A stretch of DNA of 64,000 nucleotides, from the NCBI GenBank assembly GCA_964540855.1, contig CAZIOI010000001.1, forward strand, positions 10,634-74,633. Direction: 5' to 3'. Both the position numbers and the translations under genes were made by a program. Shown piece after piece: positions 17,130 to 24,882 of this stretch (its first letter is position 1; every line of letters starts with the position of its first letter). The stretch is from CAZIOI01 sp964540855. GTDB lineage: Bacteria > Patescibacteriota > UBA1384 > DTJR01. The notes below the pieces were generated by a model. It saw nothing but the letters and a program-made list of their open reading frames with translations. It searched no databases and had not been told where the DNA came from.

Positions 17130-17810
17130 TTAAAACTGCTTTAAAAATCTTAAATCTCCCGATCTGAACAATCGAATTTCATTGACGCCGTGTTTGATCA
17201 TAACCGCCCGCTCAAGCCCGGGACCAAAGGCGTAGCCGGAATACTTGTCGGGATCAAGACCCATATTAGAAATAACCTGAGGGTGAACCATTCCCGCGCC
17301 GCCAAGCTCAAACCAACGAGCGCGAAATTTCATCTCGAACTCAATCGACGGCTCCGTAAATGGAAAATGATGCGGTCTGAAACGCATTTTTGTATTTGGT
17401 CCGAAGAGTTCTTTGTACAACTCCTCCAGAACCCAAAATAGCTGTCCCATTTTCACCTTTTCGTCAACATAGAGACCCTCTAGCTGATAAAACGCCGCTT
17501 CATGGCCGGCATCCGTGGCTTCGTTGCGATAGCAAAGACCCGGGACAATAACCTTAATAGGCGGTTTTTTGTCCTCGCCGTAACGGACTTGAGAGTTTGA
17601 AGTCTGAGTTCTAAGCAGCCGTCCATCTTTGAGCCAAAATGTATCCTGTACATCGCGCGAAGGATGGTCTGAAGCAACATTTAGCGCATCGAAGTTATAC
17701 CACTCTGTGTCAACCTCGGGGCCCTCATACACATCGAAACCATAAGTTTCAAAAAATCTAACCGCCTGACGAATTAACTGAGTTGTTGGATGAAGATGAC
17801 CTTTTTGCAT
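17130..17810 (-). CDS. pheS: Phenylalanyl-tRNA synthetase alpha subunit, lacking N-terminal arm
   Basis: PheS carries the aminoacylation site. The 226-residue product keeps the catalytic core: YNFDALNVASDHPSRD (motif 1 region), LLRTQTSNSQVR, VIVPGLCYRNEATDAGHEAAFYQ (motif 2), and GLERAVMIKHGVNEIRLF (motif 3). It starts at KGHLHPTTQ, which aligns with about residue 105 of the roughly 330-residue E. coli protein, so the N-terminal coiled-coil arm that contacts tRNA is absent. An in-frame TAA (the murE stop) lies one codon before the ATG, so the short form is not an annotation error. murE, pheS and pheT are almost contiguous. Confidence 0.93.
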   Translation of the reverse strand: MQKGHLHPTTQLIRQAVRFFETYGFDVYEGPEVDTEWYNFDALNVASDHPSRDVQDTFWLKDGRLLRTQTSNSQVRYGEDKKPPIKVIVPGLCYRNEATDAGHEAAFYQLEGLYVDEKVKMGQLFWVLEELYKELFGPNTKMRFRPHHFPFTEPSIEFEMKFRARWFELGGAGMVHPQVISNMGLDPDKYSGYAFGPGLERAVMIKHGVNEIRLFRSGDLRFLKQF

Positions 17811-17813
17811 AAC

Positions 17814-19109
17814 TTATCTCTTGTTATATCCTAACCTTTCAAGCTCCTGTTTGACAACCTTTTTTTCAATCCACGGCAAATGTTTCTCGCCTACAACACG
17901 AAATTCTTGAGCACCCATACCGGTAATCACAACAAGATCGTTTCTACCGGCAAGAGTGAGCGCCTTGGCAATAGCTTTGCGGCGATCCATAATCTTAAAA
18001 AAGTTTTCATTTTCTTTTATTTTATTTTTCGTCTTATCCGAGATAACGCCGGAGGCAACCTGCTCGATTATCTCAATCGGATCTTCGCTATAAGGCTCCT
18101 CATCGGTCACAACAACGAGGTCGGCGTATCGAGCAGCCAGCGACCCCATAATCGGTCTCTTAGACTTGTCACGATCGCCGCAAGCGCCCAAAACAGCGAT
18201 CATTTTACCTTTTAGAGTTTTTGTCAACTCGTCATAGACCTTTTGCAGAGCATCCGGTGTATGAGCATAATCAATGATTACCGTGAAATCTTGTCCGGCA
18301 TCGACTTTTTCCATTCTTCCCGGAACCGATTTGATGTCCTCGAGACCGTTTTTGATCGTTTCGGGTGAGATACCAAGACCGGTCGCGACCGAGGCGGCAC
18401 AAAGAGCGTTGGAAATATTAAACATTCCGGGCAACTTGAGGTTGACTGTTATCTGAACACTGGGAAGAACAATTGTAAAAGTCGAACCTTTTTCATCTAT
18501 TAAAATTTTTCTCGCGACCACATCGGCTCGCGATTCCACCGAGTAGCCGATGTGTCTGCCAGCCGGATTTGAAAGAAACTTCAAACCGTTCGGGTCGTCG
18601 AGGTTGGCAACCGCTAATTTCGGTTTGTTGGAAAATAATTTTAGTTTTTCACCCAAATAGACTTCAAACGTCCCATGATAATCAAGATGATCGTGGGTCA
18701 CATTTGTCATTGCAACCGCATAATATGTTATGCCGTAATTTCTGAACTGGCTGATTGCGTGAGTGGTCGTCTCAACTATCGCGTATTCACAACTGGCAGC
18801 GGCCATTTGGCGCAATAGTGATTGCAGCTTAAACGCACTCAATGTTGTCATGTTGGTAGCGTTGGACCATACCTTCTTGTCAACCTTGAAAGTTGTGGTA
18901 GTCGCCATCCCGACTTTTGCGCCGGAAGATTCCAGAATACTGGCTATCAGATGGCAAGTTGTGGTTTTGCCGTTTGTTCCGGTGACACCGATTATTTTCA
19001 TTTTACGGCTCGGCTGGCCATAAATGTAATGCGCTGAGACACCACGCAGCCTGTGCGAGAATGGCACAAGAGCGGGAAATTTTTGTTTAAGTGTTTTTTT
19101 GACTGACAT
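17814..19109 (-). CDS. murE: MurE-type Mur ligase with short N-terminus
   Basis: Mur ligases add amino acids to the UDP-MurNAc peptide in peptidoglycan synthesis. The 431-residue protein has the ATP-binding loop GVTGTNGKTT with GTNGKT at residues 44-49, HDHLDYHGTFEVY, the central VPGRMEKVDAG segment and the C-terminal domain with LGACGDRDKSKRP. E. coli MurE has its P-loop near residue 115, so most of the N-terminal domain that grips the UMP moiety is absent. The position of the diaminopimelate-specific DNPR motif reads DEEPYSEDP, so the amino acid added is probably not meso-DAP by the usual recognition. It directly precedes pheS in the same frame. The MurE assignment, rather than a MurE-like ligase for another acceptor, is an inference. 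Confidence 0.8.
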   Translation of the reverse strand: MSVKKTLKQKFPALVPFSHRLRGVSAHYIYGQPSRKMKIIGVTGTNGKTTTCHLIASILESSGAKVGMATTTTFKVDKKVWSNATNMTTLSAFKLQSLLRQMAAASCEYAIVETTTHAISQFRNYGITYYAVAMTNVTHDHLDYHGTFEVYLGEKLKLFSNKPKLAVANLDDPNGLKFLSNPAGRHIGYSVESRADVVARKILIDEKGSTFTIVLPSVQITVNLKLPGMFNISNALCAASVATGLGISPETIKNGLEDIKSVPGRMEKVDAGQDFTVIIDYAHTPDALQKVYDELTKTLKGKMIAVLGACGDRDKSKRPIMGSLAARYADLVVVTDEEPYSEDPIEIIEQVASGVISDKTKNKIKENENFFKIMDRRKAIAKALTLAGRNDLVVITGMGAQEFRVVGEKHLPWIEKKVVKQELERLGYNKR

Positions 19110-19114
19110 TTTAT

Positions 19115-20017
19115 TTATTTTCTTCGCATTTTTTCGGCGAGTTTAAACACACTATAAGCGGATTTCTTTCCGATCAAATCGAAGCTACCTGCAATCTCGA
19201 CCGCTTCGCCGCCAAATTGCTCCTTGAACCTCGTAACGCCCGCCCATTTGCCGGAATTTCCCGGTTCGTCGCGGCCGATCATATCGTATGCGCCGCATCC
19301 GCGAGATTTTGCGTCTTTGATGATTTGCCAATGCATCAAATAAGGAGCCATAACCTCCTTATGCCTCCTTGATGATCCGCCATATAGATAGCTTGCGACA
19401 CCGCTATAAAAACTCACTACGGCGGAAGCGATAGCTTCGCCGTCGCAAGAAGCAGTGTAGATCTCAAGATAATCCGTATCGGAAAACTTGTCAACCATAT
19501 TTTCAAAGTATTCTCGACTTCGCCCCGTGATCTTTTCGCGTTCGACCGTCTGGTTATAAAGATCGTGAAAAGTTTTGATGTCTTTTCGATCACGACCCGT
19601 GGTCACTTTGACGCCCTTTCGCTCGGCAAGCCTAACGTTGTAACGGCCTTTCGGGTGCATTTTCGAGATAATTTCTTGTTCCTCCGACGAAATATTAATA
19701 ATTTGGCGCCATTTGGGCTGAACTTGCTCAAAGGCCCTGACAAAGCCGGCTGAGAGCATTTTTTTGGCGATTTGTTCGCTCCCCGGATTGATGATTTCTG
19801 CTCTGACAAAAATGCAATTGTTTTCGCTCATCAATTGCTTTATCCAATTTATCAAGCGCTCATTTACGAGTTTGAAATCAACTTCCGGAATATATAAAAA
19901 AGATTGCGATAACGGGAGATTTCTTTTGTGGATATAAACCCCCGAATTTTCAAAAACTTCCCATCCGGTAGATTTTTTAAAATTCGCCCATTGGCTAGTT
20001 TGCAAGATTGATTTCAC
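19115..20017 (-). CDS. FemAB-family peptidyltransferase (peptidoglycan cross-bridge type)
   Basis: Fem proteins transfer amino acids from aminoacyl-tRNA to the peptidoglycan stem peptide, using a double GNAT fold. The 300-residue protein starts MKSILQTSQWANFKKSTGW and has the family features: HPKGRYNVRLAERKGV, HDLYNQTVEREKITGR, SFYSGVASYLYGGSSRRHKEVMAPYLMHWQ, and GCGAYDMIGRDEPGN. It is short for the family, which can carry a coiled coil that is lacking here. It heads the operon with murE, pheS and pheT. The neighbouring MurE supports a role in cell-wall peptide building. Substrate unknown. Confidence 0.85.
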   Translation of the reverse strand: MKSILQTSQWANFKKSTGWEVFENSGVYIHKRNLPLSQSFLYIPEVDFKLVNERLINWIKQLMSENNCIFVRAEIINPGSEQIAKKMLSAGFVRAFEQVQPKWRQIINISSEEQEIISKMHPKGRYNVRLAERKGVKVTTGRDRKDIKTFHDLYNQTVEREKITGRSREYFENMVDKFSDTDYLEIYTASCDGEAIASAVVSFYSGVASYLYGGSSRRHKEVMAPYLMHWQIIKDAKSRGCGAYDMIGRDEPGNSGKWAGVTRFKEQFGGEAVEIAGSFDLIGKKSAYSVFKLAEKMRRK

Positions 20018-20100
20018 AAGTCAAGCTTAACACAATTACAGGTTAAATGACATGGTACCGCTCTAGTAAAAAAGATGTCAAAATGCTAGTATGTCTTGCT

Positions 20101-20241
20101 ATGAACAAAAAAATCATATTAGCGATAGAATCAAGTTGTGACCCCACATCGCAGCTTACTGTAAAACGGGCTTCGCCCTGTTATTACAGTGCGCCGGATA
20201 GCGGGGCAAGCGAGACAGATTGTTATTGTTATGGAAAGTAA
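20101..20241 (+). pseudogene. Partial duplicate of the tsaD 5' end
   Basis: An ATG at 20101 opens 14 codons (20101-20142, reading MNKKIILAIESSCD) that parallel the true tsaD start at 20231-20272 (MESKTILAVESSCD). The last 15 bases of the two copies are identical. After the copy the frame runs on through unrelated sequence (PTSQL and so on) and stops at 20241. A -10-like TATGTC a few bases before the ATG suggests this copy may still be transcribed without a leader. It is either a remnant of tsaD broken by an insertion or a partial tandem duplication. Confidence 0.6.
20158..20190 (+). other. Hairpin inserted between the two tsaD starts
   Basis: ACTGTAA (20158-20164) pairs with TTACAGT (20184-20190). 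Inside, GGGC-TTC-GCCC makes a second stem, with small bulges between. There is no T-run after it. The surrounding bases (about 20143-20230) resemble nothing in tsaD and could be a small palindromic insertion. Confidence 0.5.
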
Positions 20242-21307
20242 AACTATATTAGCAGTAGAATCAAGTTGTGACGAAACCGCCGCGGCGGTTGTTCGTGTTG
20301 GCGAAGGCAAATCGGGATATGATTTTGAAGTCGTCTCAAATGTTGTTGCCAGCCAAATAGACCTGCACAAAAAATGGGGCGGCGTCTATCCCGAGTTGGC
20401 ATCCAGAGCCCACCTTGAAGCGATGATTCCGGTTTTGACCGAGGCGATTGAGCCGCTTGGCGATGGTTTCAAAGGATTAGAAAAAATTGATGCTATAGCT
20501 GTAACTGCCGGCCCGGGCTTGATCGGGTCTTTGCTTATGGGATTCGAGGCAGCCAAGATAATTTGCGCCTTATATAAAAAACCGCTTATTGCAGTTAATC
20601 ACCTCGAAGGACATATATACACCTCATTTGCCCACAAAGAAAAGTTCTTGGTGCCAAAGGACGCGATCTTTCCTTGTATTGCTCTGATTGTATCCGGCGG
20701 TCACACGAGTCTCGTGCTGATCAGAGACCACCTGCAATATAAAAACGTTGGCGAGACAATTGATGATGCCGCCGGCGAGGCCTTCGACAAGGTCGCGCGT
20801 ATTTTAGATCTCGGCTATCCCGGCGGGCCGGTCGTAGAAAATTTGGCAAGCCAAGGCGACGACAGCGCTTATGATCTACCTCTGTCAATGCTTAGCTCAA
20901 AAGACCTAAATTTCTCCTTTTCCGGTCTTAAGACAGCCGTTTTATATAAAACAAAAAATCCCGCAACCGGGGAGAAAAGAGAATTTGATCGCGCCGGCCT
21001 TGCGGCAAGTTTTCAAAAAACCGTCAGCAAAATCTTGACGCAAAAAACCATCAAAGCGATTAACGCCCACAACGCTAAAACAGTCATCTTGTCGGGTGGA
21101 GTAAGCGCCAATGGCTATTTGCGATCATACTTTCAAGAACAAATATCTAAAGACACAAAAGCAAAAATCTTAATACCGCCGAAAAATCTTTCGACCGATA
21201 ATGCGTTGGGTATAGCGGTCGCCGGCGCACTACGTCATTTGAGAAAACAAGACAATCCGGTTTGTAAATCGGCTAAACCAAACTGGAAAATCGACGAGAA
21301 CTATTGA
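20231..21307 (+). CDS. tsaD: tRNA N6-threonylcarbamoyladenosine biosynthesis protein TsaD
   Basis: TsaD, with TsaB and TsaE, places the threonylcarbamoyl group on A37 of ANN-decoding tRNAs. The 358-residue protein has the Kae1/TsaD features: AVESSCDETAAAVV at the N-terminus, VTAGPGLIGSLLMG, the metal-binding HLEGHIYTSF, LIVSGGHTSLV, GEAFDKVARILDLGYPGGP, and VILSGGVSANGYL. The ATG at 20231 is chosen because MESKTILAVESSCDE matches family N-termini; the frame is open upstream to 20189. A diverged copy of this start lies 130 bases upstream. The C-terminal HLRK followed by about 20 residues is normal. Confidence 0.95.
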   Translation: MESKTILAVESSCDETAAAVVRVGEGKSGYDFEVVSNVVASQIDLHKKWGGVYPELASRAHLEAMIPVLTEAIEPLGDGFKGLEKIDAIAVTAGPGLIGSLLMGFEAAKIICALYKKPLIAVNHLEGHIYTSFAHKEKFLVPKDAIFPCIALIVSGGHTSLVLIRDHLQYKNVGETIDDAAGEAFDKVARILDLGYPGGPVVENLASQGDDSAYDLPLSMLSSKDLNFSFSGLKTAVLYKTKNPATGEKREFDRAGLAASFQKTVSKILTQKTIKAINAHNAKTVILSGGVSANGYLRSYFQEQISKDTKAKILIPPKNLSTDNALGIAVAGALRHLRKQDNPVCKSAKPNWKIDENY

Positions 21308-21358
21308 TTTTAGAGTAAAAATAGCATACGATCTCGTGTCGCTTGGTTTTCCAAGTGA
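21304..21358 (+). promoter_or_regulatory. GC-rich unit 2 promoter, TCGTG discriminator and +1 hairpin
   Basis: TTGATT (21304-21309) and TACGAT (21327-21332) are 17 bases apart, followed by C-TCGTG and a predicted +1 at T21339. The leader begins with TCGCTTGG-TTTT-CCAAGTGA (21339-21358), an 8-bp stem with one G-U pair. The -35 overlaps the last codons of tsaD. The discriminator is at the same register as in the other three GC-rich units. Confidence 0.65.
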
Positions 21359-21381
21359 TTAATACAGAGGGGGTCGAAGAT

Positions 21382-21861
21382 ATGTGCAAGCCAGAACAGA
21401 TCAAGATTCCACCGGCAAGCCTCATTTACGCACTAGGCATTGCCATCGCTGTGGGTGTTTTTGTGGGGCCAATCCTACTCGCAAGACAACCAACTAGCTC
21501 CACCGAGATTGCGAGCAGGACGAGGGACATCCAGGTCGGCGCCGTAGAGGCTGAGGAAGCGCGTCCAGACCAGGCCGTTGCCGTCCTCGACGACCCCTCA
21601 GGCCTCGGTCTCTTCCAGCTCAAGCTGGAGGGAGACGATTTCGAGCAGGTTGCAACCCTTGTGATGAGCGAGGGGTGCAAGTTCCGCGGCTGTCAGATGT
21701 TAGTTGGCCACGACAGCTGCCTGGTTTACGTTTGTACAGTCGAGCGCGACGCACGACTGTACGTGGTGCCGTTGCAAGGGAAGCAGCGGTTTCCCCACAA
21801 CGGACGGTGGCATTGGATGGGGATCATCGCGCTAGTGACCCCCGTCCCCACCTCCGGCTGA
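21382..21861 (+). CDS. GC-rich unit 2: orphan single-pass membrane protein
   Basis: The 159-residue product starts MCKPEQIKIPPASLIYALG and has one hydrophobic helix at about residues 12-33. An acidic, valine-rich region and a C-terminal domain with several cysteines (GCKFRGCQ, HDSCLVYVC) and a Trp-rich stretch follow. No family is recognised. The ATG at 21382 is preceded by GAGGGGG, so it is preferred over the upstream in-frame start at 21343. Base composition is far richer in G+C than tsaD before it and the deacetylase after it. It has its own promoter and terminator. A surface or membrane role is inferred only from the helix. Confidence 0.55.
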   Translation: MCKPEQIKIPPASLIYALGIAIAVGVFVGPILLARQPTSSTEIASRTRDIQVGAVEAEEARPDQAVAVLDDPSGLGLFQLKLEGDDFEQVATLVMSEGCKFRGCQMLVGHDSCLVYVCTVERDARLYVVPLQGKQRFPHNGRWHWMGIIALVTPVPTSG

Positions 21862-21865
21862 CACC

Positions 21866-21901
21866 GTGCCCCGCCGACTGCACATGCGATCGGTGGGGCA
21901 C
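21866..21901 (+). terminator. GC-rich unit 2 terminator hairpin
   Basis: GTGCCCCGCCGA (21866-21877) pairs with TCGGTGGGGCAC (21890-21901), a 12-bp stem with one G-U pair, five bases after the stop codon. No T-run follows directly; the nearest is TTTTT about 15 bases on. It separates two convergent genes. Confidence 0.65.
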
Positions 21902-21904
21902 CAC

Positions 21905-22783
21905 CTACATTAGACTTTTTAAATTAGTTCCCGGATTTATTCTATATCGTGGAATCTCAAACGGTTCGTTTGTCGAAAATGGCTTGCCTTTTTGTGTCGT
22001 CACAGCAATCTTATAGCCAGCTTCGCTAGCCAGCTTTTTCGTTTCAGCGGAAAATTTCCCTGCCGGATAACAAAATGAATAGATTTGTTGTCCGGACAAG
22101 TCTTCAAGAGCTTTTTTTGAGTCAGCCAGCTCCGCCCTCGCCCGATCGGCATTTAATTGATCCATATTCAGATGAGCCACTGAATGACTGGCAATCTCGT
22201 TTGAGCCACTAGCGAGTACCTTTATTTGATCCTCGTTCATATATTCGTTCTGCCCAATTTTGCCGGAAATTATAAAAAATGTACCCTGCATTTCATATTT
22301 TTGCATTGCGTTCCATGCATAGTCAAAGTTGTCCGAATATCCATCGTCAAAAGTCAAAACAACCACGCGGCTCGTATCCTCGCCGCGCGCCACCATTTCA
22401 TAAAGCTTCTTGAGTGTGACCACAATATATTGGTTGTCCTTTAGATATTTAAGCTGCGAGTCAAAATTCTCTACAGAAACAGTCAATCCTTTTCTGATAT
22501 CATCCGCATTTTCAGGCAACGGCCCAACATGGTGGTACATCAAAATTTTGGCCAAAATCGTCTGATTTTCGGGCCAAGCGAGGTCTGAAAGAGGAGTCTC
22601 TTGCTCAACAGCTGACAATGAAGCCATTGGGCTGGAAACGACTAAATTAGTATCCGGCGCTTTGCTTTTCCTGGGTAAAACAACAAGGGCCAAGATAACA
22701 ACCAAAATAAAAAGATACAAAAACCTGCGGCTAATTCTTCTGGTCTTGTTTTGGCTACGCGGTTTATATGATTTTATATTCAT
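21905..22783 (-). CDS. Membrane-anchored polysaccharide deacetylase (NodB family)
   Basis: The 292-residue protein has a basic N-terminus, one membrane anchor (about 21-40) and a NodB homology domain outside. Seen are MYHHVGPLP, motif 1 LTFDDGYSDN with the catalytic and metal-binding aspartates, motif 2 IASHSVAHLN with the H-x3-H zinc pair, and FCYPAGKFSAET. Such enzymes remove N-acetyl groups from peptidoglycan or surface polysaccharide. The ATG directly abuts the stop of the VanW gene, so it is probably the last gene of the hppA-small-VanW-NodB run. Likely substrates are the cell's own wall glycans. Confidence 0.88.
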   Translation of the reverse strand: MNIKSYKPRSQNKTRRISRRFLYLFILVVILALVVLPRKSKAPDTNLVVSSPMASLSAVEQETPLSDLAWPENQTILAKILMYHHVGPLPENADDIRKGLTVSVENFDSQLKYLKDNQYIVVTLKKLYEMVARGEDTSRVVVLTFDDGYSDNFDYAWNAMQKYEMQGTFFIISGKIGQNEYMNEDQIKVLASGSNEIASHSVAHLNMDQLNADRARAELADSKKALEDLSGQQIYSFCYPAGKFSAETKKLASEAGYKIAVTTQKGKPFSTNEPFEIPRYRINPGTNLKSLM

Positions 22784-24616
22784 CTACTGTGCCGGCGTTG
22801 TTTGTTGATCGGTCACTTGCGGACCACGAAGATACTTAGCCGGCCATGCTACATATGAAGACAAGAACTTCTGTTCATTGGTTTTCCCATCCTTTGTAAC
22901 CCTGTAGTAGAAAACAGCTTTTGCGCCTGCATGCGCCCTATCTATTCGCTTAACCTCGCCTGCGGCGAGACCCGGATCATCAATGTATATATCGGCCGGC
23001 GGCTCGGTAATGTCATACACATACGGGTCAGTAATTTCGACTGACCGACCATCCTTTGTGCCATAAATATCAAAAGTTATTTTAGTTCCTTCGACCCGGC
23101 CCTGGATTAAGATATAGCCGGAATAGTCATTTTTAAATTTAAAATCCGGTTTTGGCGAATAAATTGTAGCGTCCATCCCAACCGGCGGCTCATAATAACT
23201 CACGCGATAAGAGTGATTGTGTCTTTCGGTAACTTCCATGCCGGCGTTCATCACCGATCTAAAAAGCGTAGTTGAGACCTGACACAGGCCGCCACCAAAT
23301 TCGGGAATTGTTTGGTTATCCTTGATGACCAATTCTTGCAAATATCCGCTACTGCCGTCTATTGCGCCCAGATGAGAAATGGTAGAAAATTCTTCGTCCG
23401 GTTTGACCAAAGTGCCGGAAATAAATCCTACCCCGGTTTTGATATTTTGAATACGGTTAGAAGGGCTACCGGAAAAACTTGTCGTCGCCGTACCAATAAG
23501 CTCCTTAATAGCATATTTTTCAATATCCGAGACATCATCCGCCGAGATAGTCGCCTTCTTGACCTCTGTCGGCAACTCAATTTTTTTTTGCTCTCCCGCC
23601 TCGAGCGCTGCAACAATTTGTTTTACGGCATCATCGGTTTTTACAACTTTTCCATCCGAAGAAGCCTGCAAAATCGAGACTTTACCGTCCGTTATAGTAA
23701 ATTTCGCGTCTACCGCATCAATATTAACGCGGTCAGCTTCGTCATCTAAAACTTCCCTGATTTCATCTTCATTAAACGAAACGTACGCCTCGGAATACTC
23801 GCTCTTGGTTCCAAAAAGACCTTTTTTAGATTGAACCGTTTTTTTAAGCTTTATCATCAGCCCAAGCTCCGATGGTGACAGTTTAATTTCACCCTCAGGG
23901 GCAACAAGTGTAACCCCTTCGGATGTCAATTCTTTTGCTCTGTCTGAAAGCGCCTCGGCTTCGCTATGAGATATAATCGCATTATCATCCGTCAGTTCCA
24001 GCGTGATCGCGTCTTTATTTTTTAGAGCAAAAGTATCCTCAATTACACTTGTGAGCTTTTCGAGATCAATTGTCTTGCCTGCTTCAGGTTCTATAACTTG
24101 TAATGCTCCATTTTTGATCTGAAGATTTGCCTCCTTTTTCGGCGTGCCTATCTCGCCATTTATTGAGCTGACCCAATCCTCAATCTTTTTTTCATCAAAT
24201 TCATATTTGAGAGCAAAATTCTGCCGCGAAAATATGCGACGAACGAGCGGCCAGATATTTTTATACCACCTGCCTTGATGCCCAACGGCAAAAACTTCGT
24301 CTGCTTGATCTCCATGTGCTTTCCAGCTGGCTGATTCTAGCGTCATATCCCAAGTCTTGTCTTCAAATTTGAGTATGATTTTATTTTGTTTGTTTGTCTC
24401 GAAAATCTGAGCTAGGCTGGATGACAAATCCTGTTTTGACAAACCGGAAATATCCTGCGAAACAATAAACGATTTCGGTAAAACCTTTTGATCAAACTCA
24501 ATATAATATGCAATGAATGCCGCGACCAAAACAACAAAAGCCAACAAAAAAACGATCAGAGCGTTCTTCGCATTTGCCCTAATTTTTTTTAGTAAATTCC
24601 TTTTAGTCATCCTCAC
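22784..24616 (-). CDS. VanW-family protein with peptidoglycan-binding-like repeats
   Basis: The 610-residue protein has an N-terminal basic segment and membrane helix (about 15-37), then two extracytoplasmic repeats of the PGBD4 type (about 40-330). The VanW domain follows: FSTISHLGAIDGSSGYLQ, IPEFGGGLCQVSTTLFRS, NAGMEVTERHNHSYRVSYY and VGMDATIYSPKPDFKFKND. A Pro-rich region and a short C-terminal domain end the protein. VanW proteins are tied to cell-wall processes, but no reaction is established. Its start overlaps the upstream 80-residue gene by four bases, and the deacetylase follows without a gap. Confidence 0.88.
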   Translation of the reverse strand: MRMTKRNLLKKIRANAKNALIVFLLAFVVLVAAFIAYYIEFDQKVLPKSFIVSQDISGLSKQDLSSSLAQIFETNKQNKIILKFEDKTWDMTLESASWKAHGDQADEVFAVGHQGRWYKNIWPLVRRIFSRQNFALKYEFDEKKIEDWVSSINGEIGTPKKEANLQIKNGALQVIEPEAGKTIDLEKLTSVIEDTFALKNKDAITLELTDDNAIISHSEAEALSDRAKELTSEGVTLVAPEGEIKLSPSELGLMIKLKKTVQSKKGLFGTKSEYSEAYVSFNEDEIREVLDDEADRVNIDAVDAKFTITDGKVSILQASSDGKVVKTDDAVKQIVAALEAGEQKKIELPTEVKKATISADDVSDIEKYAIKELIGTATTSFSGSPSNRIQNIKTGVGFISGTLVKPDEEFSTISHLGAIDGSSGYLQELVIKDNQTIPEFGGGLCQVSTTLFRSVMNAGMEVTERHNHSYRVSYYEPPVGMDATIYSPKPDFKFKNDYSGYILIQGRVEGTKITFDIYGTKDGRSVEITDPYVYDITEPPADIYIDDPGLAAGEVKRIDRAHAGAKAVFYYRVTKDGKTNEQKFLSSYVAWPAKYLRGPQVTDQQTTPAQ

Positions 24617-24855
24617 TTTTCTAATATCTCTTCCAGGACAGCTTGTGCTACATCTTCCTTATTTTTTTGTAATTCGCTTTCTGAAAGCAGGTTGAGATAA
24701 ACAATATCACCCTTATTTATATCGGAAGGCAGAAATTTCGGATGAATCGATATTTGTTGATCATCCGGCAAAGCCAATACAGCTTGAGTTGACGATATTC
24801 CGGACACCTTGAGCCTAAGCGGTTTCTCGCTTGTTAAAAGCGAAGGATTTATCAT
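24613..24855 (-). CDS. Small hypothetical protein, beta-rich
   Basis: The 80-residue product (MINPSLLTSEKPLRLKVSGI at the start) alternates hydrophobic and polar residues as in a small beta-barrel, with LPDDQQISIHPKFLPSDINKGDIVYL in the middle and a helical acidic tail. No family is named with confidence. It overlaps the VanW gene by four bases (ATGA), which supports it being translated. The hppA gene ends 27 bases upstream. Confidence 0.6.
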   Translation of the reverse strand: MINPSLLTSEKPLRLKVSGISSTQAVLALPDDQQISIHPKFLPSDINKGDIVYLNLLSESELQKNKEDVAQAVLEEILEK

Positions 24856-24882
24856 TTGTCCTACTTAGAATAATACTTGTAA

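Noticed and set aside
20047..20100. Longer ORF start at 20047 ahead of the tsaD-like copy
   Set aside because: The extra N-terminal residues have no family support and no Shine-Dalgarno; the similarity to tsaD begins at the ATG at 20101.
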